64,000 nucleotides of DNA from Polaribacter reichenbachii (GTDB lineage Bacteria > Bacteroidota > Bacteroidia > Flavobacteriales > Flavobacteriaceae): the NCBI RefSeq assembly GCF_001975665.1, contig NZ_CP019419.1:1922001-1986000 (forward strand). Reading direction: 5' to 3'. The translations under genes were made by a program, and so were the position numbers. Of the stretch, positions 8,783-18,174 are shown one piece after another. The notes under the pieces were generated by a model. It saw only the letters and a program-made list of their open reading frames with translations. It was not told the origin of the DNA and made no database searches. How positions within the stretch are numbered: position 1 is the stretch's first letter; each line of letters starts with the position of its first letter.

Positions 8783-9595
8783 TTAATTATTTTCTTCTTC
8801 TTTTGCTTTTTGTTCTTCTTCTTTCTTTTTTCTAGCAGCTTCTTTTTTCTCTCTTAATAATTTTCTTTTAGCTTCTCTTTGTGCTTGTAAAGCTTTTCTT
8901 TTTTCTGCTATCTCTAATTTCTTAGCTTCTTTTTCTGCATTTTTCTTTGCTAAAGCTGCTTCTTTATCGGTTTGTGCTTGTTCCTTTTTTGCGAGAATCT
9001 CTTTTTGTGTACTTGTTAACTCTTTACTTTTAGGAGCCGATTTCTTTTTTCTTTCTTCCTTTTTTTGATCCGATAATCTTGTTCTGTCTATGGTAGATAA
9101 AACAAGGTCGCTAATATCGTATTTTTTATTTGAATATAGCATAACCAAATCAGTAGATTTTTCGAAAACAAAATCATACTTTTTTCTTTTAGCAATACTT
9201 TGAATAGCGTTGTAAACTTGGTCTTGAATTGGTTTAACTAATTGTTTTCTTACCAAAAACATATCGCCTTTAGGCCCAAAATACAAAGACTCTAATCTTC
9301 TTAACTCTTCTTGTTTAATTGTAATTTCTTCTTCTTTTTCTTCAATTAAATCTTTGGTTAAGATTGCTTTTTCATTTGCAAGATCAGTTTTTAATACTTC
9401 TATATGGCGTGCTTGTGTATCTAATTTTTTTCGCCATTTAGAAATTTTAGCATCTAACGTATTTTGCGCTTGTATATATTCTGGAACATTTTCTAGAATG
9501 TATTCCATATCTATATAAGCAATCATTTGATTTCTTTGCGACCAGAAAGTTGTAACACTAAATAAAAGAACGACTAATAAAAATATTTTTTTCAT
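8783..9595 (-). CDS. OmpH/Skp-family chaperone with Lys/Glu-rich tail
   Basis: 270 residues starting at MKKIFLLVVLLFSVTTFWSQ, a clear signal peptide; an upstream in-frame extension to 9697 lacks family similarity and is rejected. The IAYIDMEYILENVPEY segment and the following helices match OmpH/Skp. From about residue 190 the protein is almost only Lys, Glu, Ala and Arg, a long predicted coiled coil that makes it about 100 residues longer than its paralog. It lies 65 bases downstream of bamA. Confidence 0.88.
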   Translation of the reverse strand: MKKIFLLVVLLFSVTTFWSQRNQMIAYIDMEYILENVPEYIQAQNTLDAKISKWRKKLDTQARHIEVLKTDLANEKAILTKDLIEEKEEEITIKQEELRRLESLYFGPKGDMFLVRKQLVKPIQDQVYNAIQSIAKRKKYDFVFEKSTDLVMLYSNKKYDISDLVLSTIDRTRLSDQKKEERKKKSAPKSKELTSTQKEILAKKEQAQTDKEAALAKKNAEKEAKKLEIAEKRKALQAQREAKRKLLREKKEAARKKKEEEQKAKEEENN

Positions 9596-9660
9596 TTGTA
9601 TAATGTATTTAGAAAAAACCGTGCCAAAAAAACTTTCGACATTACAAATGTACAGTTTTC

Positions 9661-12198
9661 CTAGAATTGTCTTCCAATAATAAAATGTGTTTGCCAACCA
9701 GATTTTTCGATCTGTCCTGGTAAAGGATCAAAACCATGAGCAAAGTCGATACCTAATAAACCAAAGGCAGGCATAAATATTCTTACACCTACACCAGCTG
9801 AACGTTTTAATTCAAACGGATTAAATGTCTCAAAATTGTCATAAGAATTACCTGCTTCTAAAAATCCTAATGTATAAATAGATGCAGAAGGTGAATCTGT
9901 AATAGAATACCTTAATTCCATTTGAAATTTATTGTAAATAGTACCACCTTCAGCAGAAGATAATTGGTTGTTTTCATAACCTCTTAATCCAATAGTTTCT
10001 CTACCATCTAACTGAAATTGTGCAATTCCATCTCCACCTACAAAGTATCTTTCAAATGGGTTTTGCCCTAACTCAGAATTATAATATCCTAAATATCCCA
10101 TTTCTGCATTGGTCATTAATACTAACTTATCAGTAAAAGAAGTATACCATTTACCTTTTGCAGTTATTTTATAATACTCTAACCACTTGTATTTTTCTTC
10201 AGGATCTAGGTCAGAGTAATCTTTACCATTAATTAAAGAATATGGTATTGTAGCTTTAACTCCTAAAGAAAATTCAGATCCGTAAGTAGGGAAAATTAAA
10301 CTAGGTCCTGCAGAATTTCTACTAAGAGTTGCGTTATAAGCTAAATTGTTTAATGTACCATTACTTAATATATCAGAACCTACTCTAAATCCGTAGTTGT
10401 TTAATTTAAAGCTTTGGTAACTAATTGTTTGTGATAATTGAAAGTAGTCATCTGGCCATTTTAAACGTTGTCCTAAACCTAAAGATGCACCTACAATACC
10501 TAAACTCTGACTCTTATCTACAACACCAGTTGTAAAATCATACTGATATTGATTAGATGAGTAAATAGAAAAAGACAATGATTGTGGTTTTTTACCTCCT
10601 AACCAAGGCTCTGTAAAAGAGAAACTGTATGTATTGTAAGTTCTACTTGTTTGTAGTCTTAATGCTAAAGATTGACCATCACCCATTGGTAAAGGCTTGT
10701 AAGCTTCTTTGTTAAAAATGTTTTTAATAGAAAAGTTGTTAAAAGATAAACCTAAGGTACCAATAAAAGATCCACCACCATAACCACCTTGTAGTTCTAT
10801 TTGGCTACCACCTTTTTCTACAACTGTAAAATCGATATCTGCAGTTTTATTATTGTAATCTGGAATTACATCTGGAGTAACATTCTGATCAAAGAAACCT
10901 AATTGGCCAATTTCTCTAATAGATCTAATAATGTTAGTTCTACTAAATAAATCGCCTGGTTTAACACGTAATTCTCTAAAAATAACGTGGTCGTTTGTTT
11001 TATCATTACCAGAAACTGTTACTTTTCTAATTCTTGCTTTTTCGTCTTCACGAATTCTAATTTCTACTGTAATAGAATCGTTTTCTACTTTTGTTTCTAC
11101 TGCATTTACTTGCGAGAATAAGAATCCATTATCTTGATAAAGTGTAGATAAATCATCTGATGTTGGAGAATCATCACCTTTTACACGTTCTTTAAGTACA
11201 GCTCCATTATAAACATCACCTTTTTCAATTCTTAAAACTTGGTGTAATTGCTCGTCTGTATATTCTTTGTTACCAACAAATAAAATATCAGCAAATCTAT
11301 ATTGTCTACCTTCTTCAATATCTATGTTTATATTGATGGTGTTATCGTCGTTCCAAGAAATTCCTTCGCTTAAAATACGTGCGTCTCTATAACCAATTCT
11401 ACTATATTTGTCTAAAATGCTTTCTAAATCTGCTTGGTAATCTTCTTCTATATATTTTGATGATTTCCAAAAACGCCCAATCATTTTTTCTTTGGTGTTT
11501 TTCATTGCTTTACGAAGACTCTTGTTAGAAAGTGCTTCGTTACCATTAAAAAAGATATATTTTATTTTAATTTTAGACCCCTTATCAATAAAGACATTCA
11601 TATTAACAGCATTCATATCTGAAGTGTCTTTTTTAATATCTAGGTTAACTTTTGTTTTTAAGAAGCCTTTATCTGTATATTTTTTTGTGAAATAGTTTTT
11701 TGTAGTTACAATTAAGTTATCTGTAACCATAGCCCCAGTTTTTAGCTCAGCTTCTTTTTTAAGTTCTTTGGCTTTAGATTTTTTTATACCACTAATCTGT
11801 ATTTGATTTAATTGTGGTAATTCTTGTACATCAAACTGAAGATAAACAGTATTACCATCTAGTCTTGCTAAATAAACATCTACATTACTAAACTGTTTAC
11901 TTTCGTATAACTTTTTAATAGCACTTGTTAATTTGTCTCCAGGTAATTTTATGGCTTGTCCATTTCTTAAACCTGTAAATACTTTTACAGTTTCTTCGCT
12001 AAACTTTTTTAGACCTGTAACAGAAATGCCACCTAAAATGTATTCTTTACCTTTTTCGAAAGAAAGGTTTTTAGAAATTGTGTCTTTTTTTGTTTGTGCG
12101 TTAGCACTAAAAGTAAAAAATAGTGCAAAAAGCACTACTGCAACAGAACCTAAATTGATTTTAACCTTATTCTGTAATTTGTTCGCTTGTTTTTCCAA
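9661..12198 (-). CDS. bamA: Outer membrane protein assembly factor BamA
   Basis: 845 residues. N-terminal hydrophobic signal (about residues 17-35, ending SANAQ), then repeated POTRA domains (for example GGISVTGLKKFSEETVKVFTG, QIQISGIKKSKAKEL and KVTVSGNDKTNDHVIFREL) and a C-terminal beta barrel ending GRQF with terminal Phe. It inserts beta-barrel proteins into the outer membrane. The only usable start is TTG at 12198, which overlaps the end of uppS by 32 bases; no ATG exists before the signal peptide, so the start is probable rather than certain. Two periplasmic chaperone genes follow, the usual flavobacterial order. Confidence 0.93.
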   Translation of the reverse strand: MEKQANKLQNKVKINLGSVAVVLFALFFTFSANAQTKKDTISKNLSFEKGKEYILGGISVTGLKKFSEETVKVFTGLRNGQAIKLPGDKLTSAIKKLYESKQFSNVDVYLARLDGNTVYLQFDVQELPQLNQIQISGIKKSKAKELKKEAELKTGAMVTDNLIVTTKNYFTKKYTDKGFLKTKVNLDIKKDTSDMNAVNMNVFIDKGSKIKIKYIFFNGNEALSNKSLRKAMKNTKEKMIGRFWKSSKYIEEDYQADLESILDKYSRIGYRDARILSEGISWNDDNTININIDIEEGRQYRFADILFVGNKEYTDEQLHQVLRIEKGDVYNGAVLKERVKGDDSPTSDDLSTLYQDNGFLFSQVNAVETKVENDSITVEIRIREDEKARIRKVTVSGNDKTNDHVIFRELRVKPGDLFSRTNIIRSIREIGQLGFFDQNVTPDVIPDYNNKTADIDFTVVEKGGSQIELQGGYGGGSFIGTLGLSFNNFSIKNIFNKEAYKPLPMGDGQSLALRLQTSRTYNTYSFSFTEPWLGGKKPQSLSFSIYSSNQYQYDFTTGVVDKSQSLGIVGASLGLGQRLKWPDDYFQLSQTISYQSFKLNNYGFRVGSDILSNGTLNNLAYNATLSRNSAGPSLIFPTYGSEFSLGVKATIPYSLINGKDYSDLDPEEKYKWLEYYKITAKGKWYTSFTDKLVLMTNAEMGYLGYYNSELGQNPFERYFVGGDGIAQFQLDGRETIGLRGYENNQLSSAEGGTIYNKFQMELRYSITDSPSASIYTLGFLEAGNSYDNFETFNPFELKRSAGVGVRIFMPAFGLLGIDFAHGFDPLPGQIEKSGWQTHFIIGRQF

Positions 12199-12910
12199 AT
12201 CGTCTTTCTCTATTCTGATAATCTATGATGGCATCATAGAAATGTTCTTGTCTAAAATCTGGCCAAAGTACATCTGTAAAATATAATTCGGCATATGCCA
12301 ACTGCCATAATAAGAAATTACTAATGCGTTGTTCTCCACTAGTTCTTATCATTAAATCAACGTCGGGCAAATTAAATGTATATAAATGGTTATTTATAGT
12401 ATTTTCATCTATTTTTTCTAAATCTAGTTCTTTATTAACAACTTTTTTAGATATGTTTTTGATTGCATTAACAATTTCTTCTCTTGAGCCATAGCTTAAA
12501 GCGAAGGTTAATACAATGTCTTTGTTATCTTTAGTTTCAAAAATAACATCATTTAAAACTTTTTGAGCTTTTTTTGGAAGTGTTTCTATGCAACCAATTG
12601 AGTTTACTTTAACTCCTTGTTCCATAAATTCTGGTAGCTCTTTTTTTAATGAATTTATTAATAAACTCATTAAAGCATCTACTTCTAATTTTGGTCTGTT
12701 CCAGTTTTCGGTAGAAAAAGCATATAAAGTAATTGCTTCTACATTTACTTGAGAAGCTGCTTTTACAGATTCTCTAACAGCAGTTAAGGCATTTCTATGA
12801 CCAAAAATTCTGTTCATTCCTTTACCTTTTGCCCAACGACCATTACCATCCATAATAATGGCAACGTGTTTTGGTGTTTTTTGCAAATCGATGAGTAGTT
12901 TTTTATCCAT
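12167..12910 (-). CDS. uppS: Isoprenyl transferase (undecaprenyl diphosphate synthase)
   Basis: 247 residues. Makes the C55 lipid carrier for cell-wall synthesis by cis-prenyl transfer. The start HVAIIMDGNGRWAKGKG contains the catalytic Asp21 and diphosphate-binding residues; the closing motif RTSGEQRISNFLLWQ binds isopentenyl diphosphate. Its 3' end overlaps bamA by 32 bases and the DUF6089 gene ends four bases upstream of its start, indicating tight coupling of envelope genes. Confidence 0.95.
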   Translation of the reverse strand: MDKKLLIDLQKTPKHVAIIMDGNGRWAKGKGMNRIFGHRNALTAVRESVKAASQVNVEAITLYAFSTENWNRPKLEVDALMSLLINSLKKELPEFMEQGVKVNSIGCIETLPKKAQKVLNDVIFETKDNKDIVLTFALSYGSREEIVNAIKNISKKVVNKELDLEKIDENTINNHLYTFNLPDVDLMIRTSGEQRISNFLLWQLAYAELYFTDVLWPDFRQEHFYDAIIDYQNRERRFGKTSEQITE

Positions 12911-12913
12911 ATA

Positions 12914-13591
12914 TTAAAATCCTGTGGTGTAACAAGCTGGTCTACCAAAAGTATAAATTAGTGAAACACCTGTAAACATATACCAGTCTTTACTTGTGCC
13001 ACCAAAATTTAATCGATCTACAGTTTCTGTATTATAATCTAAATCGTCTGCAAAAGAATATCTAAATTTAGTTTCTAAAGCAAACGCTAAAGAACCTATT
13101 AATTTAGATTTAAAACCAACACCAAAAGGTATAGTAACTCCATTTTTAGAATCGTAAATAAATTCTTCTGGTTGGGTTTCTTCAACAATATATTTATAAT
13201 TAAAAACTGCCAAATCTATGGTAATGTAAGGTGTCCATGTTTTACCTGGTGTAGATACATCATATTCGTAAAAATTATATTCAAAACCTACAGCCAATTC
13301 GTTTATTGTATTAGAGAATGTTAAGCCTCTACTTATTTTGTAATCTGTATCTGCTTCAAAATCACTTGCGGTTATTGGTAAATAACTGTAAGTTGCTCTT
13401 AAAGCAATTCTAGGATTCCAGTTGTATTTAAAAAATGCAGAACCAGCAATATTGTTAGGATAAATGTAATTGGTTCTACCAATGTCTCCAACGTAATTAG
13501 AACCACCAACAAAAATTCCGGCTTCGTAAACCTGCCCTAATAAAATATTAGAAAAGCTAACAAAAAATATGATTAATATACTTTTTTTCAT
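12914..13591 (-). CDS. DUF6089-type outer-membrane beta-barrel protein
   Basis: 225 residues with a signal peptide (ILLGQ cleavage region), then QVYEAGIFVGGSNYVGDIG, alternating hydrophobic strands and a C-terminal aromatic residue region typical of small outer-membrane barrels. It matches the DUF6089 proteins that stand before uppS and bamA in many Flavobacteriia. Precise function is unknown; the location suggests envelope assembly. It lies three bases before the uppS gene. Confidence 0.8.
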   Translation of the reverse strand: MKKSILIIFFVSFSNILLGQVYEAGIFVGGSNYVGDIGRTNYIYPNNIAGSAFFKYNWNPRIALRATYSYLPITASDFEADTDYKISRGLTFSNTINELAVGFEYNFYEYDVSTPGKTWTPYITIDLAVFNYKYIVEETQPEEFIYDSKNGVTIPFGVGFKSKLIGSLAFALETKFRYSFADDLDYNTETVDRLNFGGTSKDWYMFTGVSLIYTFGRPACYTTGF

Positions 13592-13697
13592 CCTAAAAAA
13601 TAGCGAGCAAATATATGGATTTCAATTTGCTTTATAAAGTTAATATTCAGTCTTTTTTGAATAACTGTTATTTTGACTTTTTATTGTAGTGTTTAGG

Positions 13698-14597
13698 TTA
13701 AAGATTGGTTTCGTTTCTAGTATCTTCTCCCCATAATAATTTACTGCGTAAAGTTCGTAAAAATGATTGATTATTAGGTATAATACTTTTAACTGTAAAA
13801 GTAGCTTTTTTAATAAAAACTGCTGTGTTTTTGTGTATGGTTGTAATTCTAGAATCTAAAGAAATTAAAAAATCTTTTTCTCTAGAATCTATGGTTAATT
13901 GTATGCTTGTATCATCTGAAATAACCATTGGTCTTGCATTTAAATTATGTGGTGCAATTGGCGTAATAATTAAATTTTTAGAATCTGGCGAAATTACTGG
14001 TCCGTTGCAACTTAAAGAATATCCTGTAGAGCCTGTTGGTGTGGCTATTATTAAGCCATCTGCCCAATAATTAGTTAAATACTCGTGGTTTAAACTTGTT
14101 TTTACACCAATCATAGAAGTGGTGTTTTTTCTGGCAATGGTAACTTCGTTTAATGCAAAATTAAGTTCAGATAATTCTTCTGTTTTGGGTGTTGTTTTAA
14201 CTTCTAATAAAGTTCTTTCTAAAATTGAATATTCTCCTTTTAAAATAAGGTTAATACTTTCCCTTATCGATTTTTTGTTGATGGTGGCTAAGAAACCTAA
14301 TCTACCCGTATTTATACCTAAAATTGGTATGCCTAAATCTCTAATATAGGTTACAGCTCTTAAAATTGTTCCATCTCCACCCAAGGTAAATAAAGTATCG
14401 AAAGAAGTATTTAAATCGTTAAAATGAGAAAAAGTAGGATATTTTTTGTCTAAAATGTTACCAGCTATTAATAAATCGTAAAATTTCTTTTCAATAAAAC
14501 TTACAATATTATTTTCTTGTAGTACATCCAATAAAATCTGTATCTCTTTCTCAGCAGAAATTGAATAAGACTGGCCGTAAATTGCAACTTTTTTCAT
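13698..14597 (-). CDS. nadK: NAD kinase
   Basis: 299 residues. Phosphorylates NAD to NADP in the cytoplasm. The GGDG signature is at 73-76 in TLGGDGTILRA, and the second conserved block includes NEVTIAR and TPTGSTGYSLSCNGP. Length is normal. It sits between a CBS-domain gene and DUF6089-uppS-bamA on the same strand, a familiar flavobacterial order; a gap of 106 bases to DUF6089 may hold a promoter. Confidence 0.95.
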   Translation of the reverse strand: MKKVAIYGQSYSISAEKEIQILLDVLQENNIVSFIEKKFYDLLIAGNILDKKYPTFSHFNDLNTSFDTLFTLGGDGTILRAVTYIRDLGIPILGINTGRLGFLATINKKSIRESINLILKGEYSILERTLLEVKTTPKTEELSELNFALNEVTIARKNTTSMIGVKTSLNHEYLTNYWADGLIIATPTGSTGYSLSCNGPVISPDSKNLIITPIAPHNLNARPMVISDDTSIQLTIDSREKDFLISLDSRITTIHKNTAVFIKKATFTVKSIIPNNQSFLRTLRSKLLWGEDTRNETNL

Positions 14598-14652
14598 TTT
14601 TAATTTAATAACTTATTAAAATAATCAACTAATTTTTTAATAAAATGATCAG

Positions 14653-15312
14653 TTACATTTCTAAATATTTCTGTAAATATTCCGATCTATTTTTTAAATC
14701 CTCTAAATAAATATCATTTTCATGATTAGACACAATTTTATAATCATAACGCCTAAAAGTTTGTATGATTTCATTTATTTCATCAGAAACTATTTTTAAG
14801 GTTATTTGCACGTGATCGTTTGGTTTGGCAGATACATATAAACCTAAAAGTTTACCACCATTTGCTTCTACAATTTGCGAAATTTCGCCCATAGAATAAT
14901 CTTCTTCTAGCTTTTCTATAATTAAAGTTTCGCTTTCTTCAATCATAAAAGGGCTTGTAGAAAAAACATCTAAAACATCACATAAATCGTAATAACCTAT
15001 GTATTTTTTGTCTTTGCTTAAAACCGGAATTATAGTAGTATTATTATCAGCAAAAATTTTTAATAATTCTAAAACTGTTGCTTTTTCATCAGCAAAAAAA
15101 GAAGTCATTAAGTAAGAATATTCAACCAATTCTTTCTCTTTTTCATCTATGGTTTGTATGTCTTCTTCTGCAAAAGAACCCAATAGGTTATTATCCTCAA
15201 TTACAGGAAAATGTGTAATTGGGTAATTTTTAAATAATTTTTTAGCACTTTTTACAGTCGATTTTAAACGGAGTGCCTTTATTTCTTTTAAGATGTAATC
15301 GTTTATATTCAT
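14653..15312 (-). CDS. CBS domain-containing protein
   Basis: 219 residues with two CBS-type segments at about 10-65 (LKSTVKSAKKLFKNYPITHFPV) and 75-130 (TVLELLKIFADNNTTIIPVL), followed by an ACT-like region that binds no recognised cofactor by motif. CBS pairs bind adenine nucleotides and act as sensors. It is always near nadK and divergent to pdxJ in related genomes as far as I recall, but no specific role is established from the sequence. Confidence 0.8.
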   Translation of the reverse strand: MNINDYILKEIKALRLKSTVKSAKKLFKNYPITHFPVIEDNNLLGSFAEEDIQTIDEKEKELVEYSYLMTSFFADEKATVLELLKIFADNNTTIIPVLSKDKKYIGYYDLCDVLDVFSTSPFMIEESETLIIEKLEEDYSMGEISQIVEANGGKLLGLYVSAKPNDHVQITLKIVSDEINEIIQTFRRYDYKIVSNHENDIYLEDLKNRSEYLQKYLEM

Positions 15313-15347
15313 TCTTTACGAATATAGGATAAAATGATTTAATAAAT

Positions 15348-15355
15348 TATCTTTG
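15348..15355 (+). promoter_or_regulatory. Possible -7 box for pdxJ
   Basis: TATCTTTG fits TANNTTTG and lies 17 bases before the pdxJ ATG at 15373, giving a short leader. A TTG -33 box at normal spacing is not evident. Confidence 0.35.
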
Positions 15356-15372
15356 ATGCCTAATTTTAGACA

Positions 15373-16086
15373 ATGACAAAGTTAAGTGTAAATATTAATA
15401 AAATAGCAACATTACGTAATTCAAGAGGTGGTAATGTGCCGAATTTATTAAAAGTGGCTACAGATATTGAGAATTTTGGTGCAGAAGGAATAACAATTCA
15501 CCCAAGACCAGATGAAAGACATATTCGTTATCAAGATGCTAGAGATTTAAAAAAGACAGTTACCACAGAATATAATATTGAGGGTAACCCAATAAAATCT
15601 TTTATGGATTTGGTGTTAGAAGTTAAGCCAACACAAGTAACTTTAGTGCCAGATGCTGTAGATGCAATTACGTCTAATGCTGGTTGGGATACTATTAATA
15701 ATCAAGCTTTTTTACAAGAAGTTATTGCCGAATTTCAGAATAAAGGAATTAGAACTTCAATTTTTATTGATACAGATTTAAAATTGATAGAAGCTGCTGC
15801 AAAAACCGGTACAGATAGAATTGAATTGTACACAGAACAATTTGCTAGTGAGTACGAAAAAGGAAATAAAGTTGCTGTAAAACCTTATACAGAAGCGGCT
15901 ATTTTAGCGCATAAATTAGGTTTGGGTATTAACGCAGGTCACGATTTAAGTTTAGATAATATCAAATTTTTTAAAGATAATATTCCTAATTTAGATGAGG
16001 TTTCTATAGGGCATGCGTTAATTGCAGAGAGTTTGTATTTAGGCTTAGAAAATGTAGTAAGTATGTATTTGCATCGTTTAAAATAG
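15373..16086 (+). CDS. pdxJ: Pyridoxine 5'-phosphate synthase
   Basis: 237 residues. Condenses 3-amino-2-oxopropyl phosphate with 1-deoxyxylulose 5-phosphate to form the vitamin B6 ring. The TIM-barrel family motifs [37 protein letters not shown] and [14 protein letters not shown] are present and length is normal. It is divergent from the CBS gene and followed 53 bases later by a transporter gene. Confidence 0.95.
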   Translation: MTKLSVNINKIATLRNSRGGNVPNLLKVATDIENFGAEGITIHPRPDERHIRYQDARDLKKTVTTEYNIEGNPIKSFMDLVLEVKPTQVTLVPDAVDAITSNAGWDTINNQAFLQEVIAEFQNKGIRTSIFIDTDLKLIEAAAKTGTDRIELYTEQFASEYEKGNKVAVKPYTEAAILAHKLGLGINAGHDLSLDNIKFFKDNIPNLDEVSIGHALIAESLYLGLENVVSMYLHRLK

Positions 16087-16139
16087 CCCTTGTTTAGAAT
16101 TCATAAATCTTACTTGGTAAAAATTTGTAACTTCGCTAA

Positions 16140-16889
16140 ATGACAGCAAAAGACAAGCAACTTGCCCATAAAATTTATTTAATTCTTGCTGCCTTATTTA
16201 TAGCATCATTAGTAACTTCCAATCTAATTTTTCAAAAATTCTTTTATTGGTATCCTTTTGATGTTACAATTTTTGATACAAAATTATTTGAGGTTTCTGT
16301 AGGTTTATTACCCTATCCAATCACTTTTTTAATTACAGATATTTTATCAGAAATTTATGGAAAAAGAAAAGCAAATGATGTAGTTATTGCAGGTATTTTT
16401 GCCTCTTTTTTCTCGTTATTAATAATTTACATTTCTAAAGAAGCACCAGCAACAAGCTGGTCTCCAGTTAATGATGGAATATTTGTAAACGTTTTTGGTG
16501 CTGCTCCTTTAGCGGTTTTAGCATCGATGATGGCGTATTTGTTTGCGCAATTTATAGATATTAGAGTCTATCATTTCTGGAAACAATTCACAAAAGGAAA
16601 ACATCTTTGGTTACGTAATAATTTTTCAACTTTTTCATCACAAATAATAGATACACTTACAGTTTTACTCTTATTATGTTCTTTTGATATTATAGATTGG
16701 AGCAACTTTTTAGGTCTTTTAATTAGTGGTGTAATTTTTAAGATGATGATTGCTTTTCTAGATACACCAATTCTATACCTTGTAGTTTATACATTTAGAT
16801 ATCGATTTAAACTTAAAATTAATGAAGAAATAAATGATGCTGTTTTGTTAGGTGTTAATAATGAGGTTGATAAAATAGGTTTAGAATAA
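16140..16889 (+). CDS. Queuosine precursor transporter, VUT/YhhQ family
   Basis: 249 residues with about six hydrophobic helices. The family features are seen: an early SNLIFQKFF region, GLLPYPITFLITDILSEIYGKRKA, and the WLRNNFSTFSSQIIDTL block. YhhQ proteins import queuosine precursors such as preQ0/preQ1 across the inner membrane. No queuosine synthesis gene is adjacent, so substrate assignment rests on family. Confidence 0.85.
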   Translation: MTAKDKQLAHKIYLILAALFIASLVTSNLIFQKFFYWYPFDVTIFDTKLFEVSVGLLPYPITFLITDILSEIYGKRKANDVVIAGIFASFFSLLIIYISKEAPATSWSPVNDGIFVNVFGAAPLAVLASMMAYLFAQFIDIRVYHFWKQFTKGKHLWLRNNFSTFSSQIIDTLTVLLLLCSFDIIDWSNFLGLLISGVIFKMMIAFLDTPILYLVVYTFRYRFKLKINEEINDAVLLGVNNEVDKIGLE

Positions 16890-16951
16890 ATTTGATAAAA
16901 TTCTGTAATTATTGATAAAAGTGTTCGTCTAAAAAATCAGAAATTATAAAA

Positions 16952-17662
16952 ATGAAGAAAACACTTTTTTTATTGATGACAATTTTTACTTTTTTACAAG
17001 TAAATGGGCAAACATCAATTTTTAATGATTTATTGCAAAAACACGTTTCTGATACTGGAATTGTAGATTACAAATCTTTTAAAACTGATGTATCAAAATT
17101 AGATACTTATCTTGATTATTTAAAGAAAACTTCTCCTGATAATTCTTGGTCAGAAAATAAACAGAAAGCCTTTTGGATTAATGCTTATAATGCATATACC
17201 ATCAAATTAATTTTAGACAATTATCCTTTAAAATCAATAATGGATATTAAACAAAAAGGTAAAACTGCTTGGAAAATTCTTTTTGTAGAAGTAGCTGGGA
17301 AGACTTATACTTTAGATTTTATAGAACACGAAATTTTACGTAAAAAATTATTTGACCCTAAAATTCACGTAGGTGTAAATTGTGCATCTGGTTCTTGCCC
17401 TAAATTAGGTAATAAAGCATTTACAGAAGAAAACATAGAAGCAGAATTAACACAATTAATGAAAGATTTTGTGAATGATGTTTCAAGAAATAAAATATCA
17501 AAAAGGAAAGTTCAAATTTCATCTATTTTCGATTGGTTTAAAGAAGATTTTACTAAAAATGGTACTATAATCGATTATTTAAATCAATTTTCAGAAATAG
17601 AAATAAACCCAAAAGCTAAAATTAGTTATTTAAAATACAATTGGTCTTTAAACGAAAAGTAG
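16952..17662 (+). CDS. DUF547 domain-containing secreted protein
   Basis: 236 residues with a signal peptide (MKKTLFLLMTIFTFLQVNGQ). The DUF547 blocks FWINAYNAYTIKLILDNYP and HVGVNCASGSCPKLGNKAF, the latter with two cysteines, are clear. The fold resembles cysteine-protease-like or transglutaminase-like proteins, but enzymatic function is not established. It precedes the arsenosugar-type cluster by 68 bases and is common elsewhere, so membership of that cluster is not implied. Confidence 0.8.
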   Translation: MKKTLFLLMTIFTFLQVNGQTSIFNDLLQKHVSDTGIVDYKSFKTDVSKLDTYLDYLKKTSPDNSWSENKQKAFWINAYNAYTIKLILDNYPLKSIMDIKQKGKTAWKILFVEVAGKTYTLDFIEHEILRKKLFDPKIHVGVNCASGSCPKLGNKAFTEENIEAELTQLMKDFVNDVSRNKISKRKVQISSIFDWFKEDFTKNGTIIDYLNQFSEIEINPKAKISYLKYNWSLNEK

Positions 17663-17674
17663 TGTTACAGCTTT

Positions 17675-17708
17675 TTGAGTTTAATTTTCAAAACAAGTTG
17701 TATCTTTC
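17675..17708 (+). promoter_or_regulatory. Possible promoter of the arsenosugar-type cluster
   Basis: TTG at 17675-17677 and TATCTTTC at 17701-17708 (last base differs from TANNTTTG) with a 23-base spacer, 22 bases before the first gene of the run. Weak match. Confidence 0.3.
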
Positions 17709-17730
17709 ATCCTTTTAAATAAAACAATTT

Positions 17731-18066
17731 ATGTCGAAACCTTATTATGATGCAGCCGATTTAAGAAAATTCGGAAAAATAACAGAGTGGAGTGAAGAAC
17801 TTGGAAATAAATTCTTTGATTATTATGGTAAAGTTTTTGAAGAAGGAGCGCTTACTGCTCGTGAAAAATCTTTAATTGCTTTGGCTGTAGCACATACAGA
17901 ACAATGCCCATATTGTATAGATGCGTATACAAAAGATGGTTTACAAAGAGGAATTACAAAACCAGAAATGATGGAAGCCATTCATGTTGGTGCTGCAATT
18001 AAAAGTGGTGCAACTTTAGTACACGGAGTACAAATGATGAATAAAGTAAACAAATTAGAAATGTAA
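17731..18066 (+). CDS. Arsenosugar-associated peroxidase-like (CMD/AhpD fold) protein
   Basis: 111 residues of the carboxymuconolactone decarboxylase/AhpD fold. The redox CPYC pair is at C59 and C62, preceded by ALTAREKSLIALAVAHTEQ and followed by a conserved His-containing AIHVGAAIKSGA helix. The small size and its position directly before arsS match the family called arsenosugar biosynthesis-associated peroxidase-like (TIGR04169). Reaction is unproven; a thiol redox function is likely. The 108 bases to arsS hold two hairpins. Confidence 0.82.
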   Translation: MSKPYYDAADLRKFGKITEWSEELGNKFFDYYGKVFEEGALTAREKSLIALAVAHTEQCPYCIDAYTKDGLQRGITKPEMMEAIHVGAAIKSGATLVHGVQMMNKVNKLEM

Positions 18067-18073
18067 GCAGAGA

Positions 18074-18100
18074 ACCATTTTTGCTGTTCGCAAAAAAGGT
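18074..18100 (+). other. Hairpin in arsS leader
   Basis: Imperfect inverted repeat, ACCATTTTTGC with GCAAAAAAGGT (10 of 11 pairs), loop TGTTC, just after the stop of the CMD gene. No T run follows, so it is a structure of unknown role: mRNA processing, attenuation or weak termination. Confidence 0.4.
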
Positions 18101-18150
18101 GTGAATCGCTTATTCTGGTGACAATTAGAATCTATTTATTAAATAAAAAA

Positions 18151-18173
18151 GATACTGAAACAAGTTCAGCATA
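18151..18173 (+). repeat. Degenerate dispersed palindrome before arsS
   Basis: GATACTGAAACAAGTTCAGCAT (18151-18172) contains the CTGAA/TTCAG inverted repeat that I recall from intergenic repeats of flavobacteria. It ends immediately before the arsS start codon. Confidence 0.35.
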
Positions 18174-18174
18174 A

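Noticed and set aside
9596..9697. N-terminal extension of the longer OmpH gene
   Set aside because: A clear signal peptide starts at 9595; the extra 34 residues have no family match.
10931..12286. Plus-strand ORFs within bamA and uppS
   Set aside because: They lie opposite well-supported genes and read as low-complexity antisense translations.
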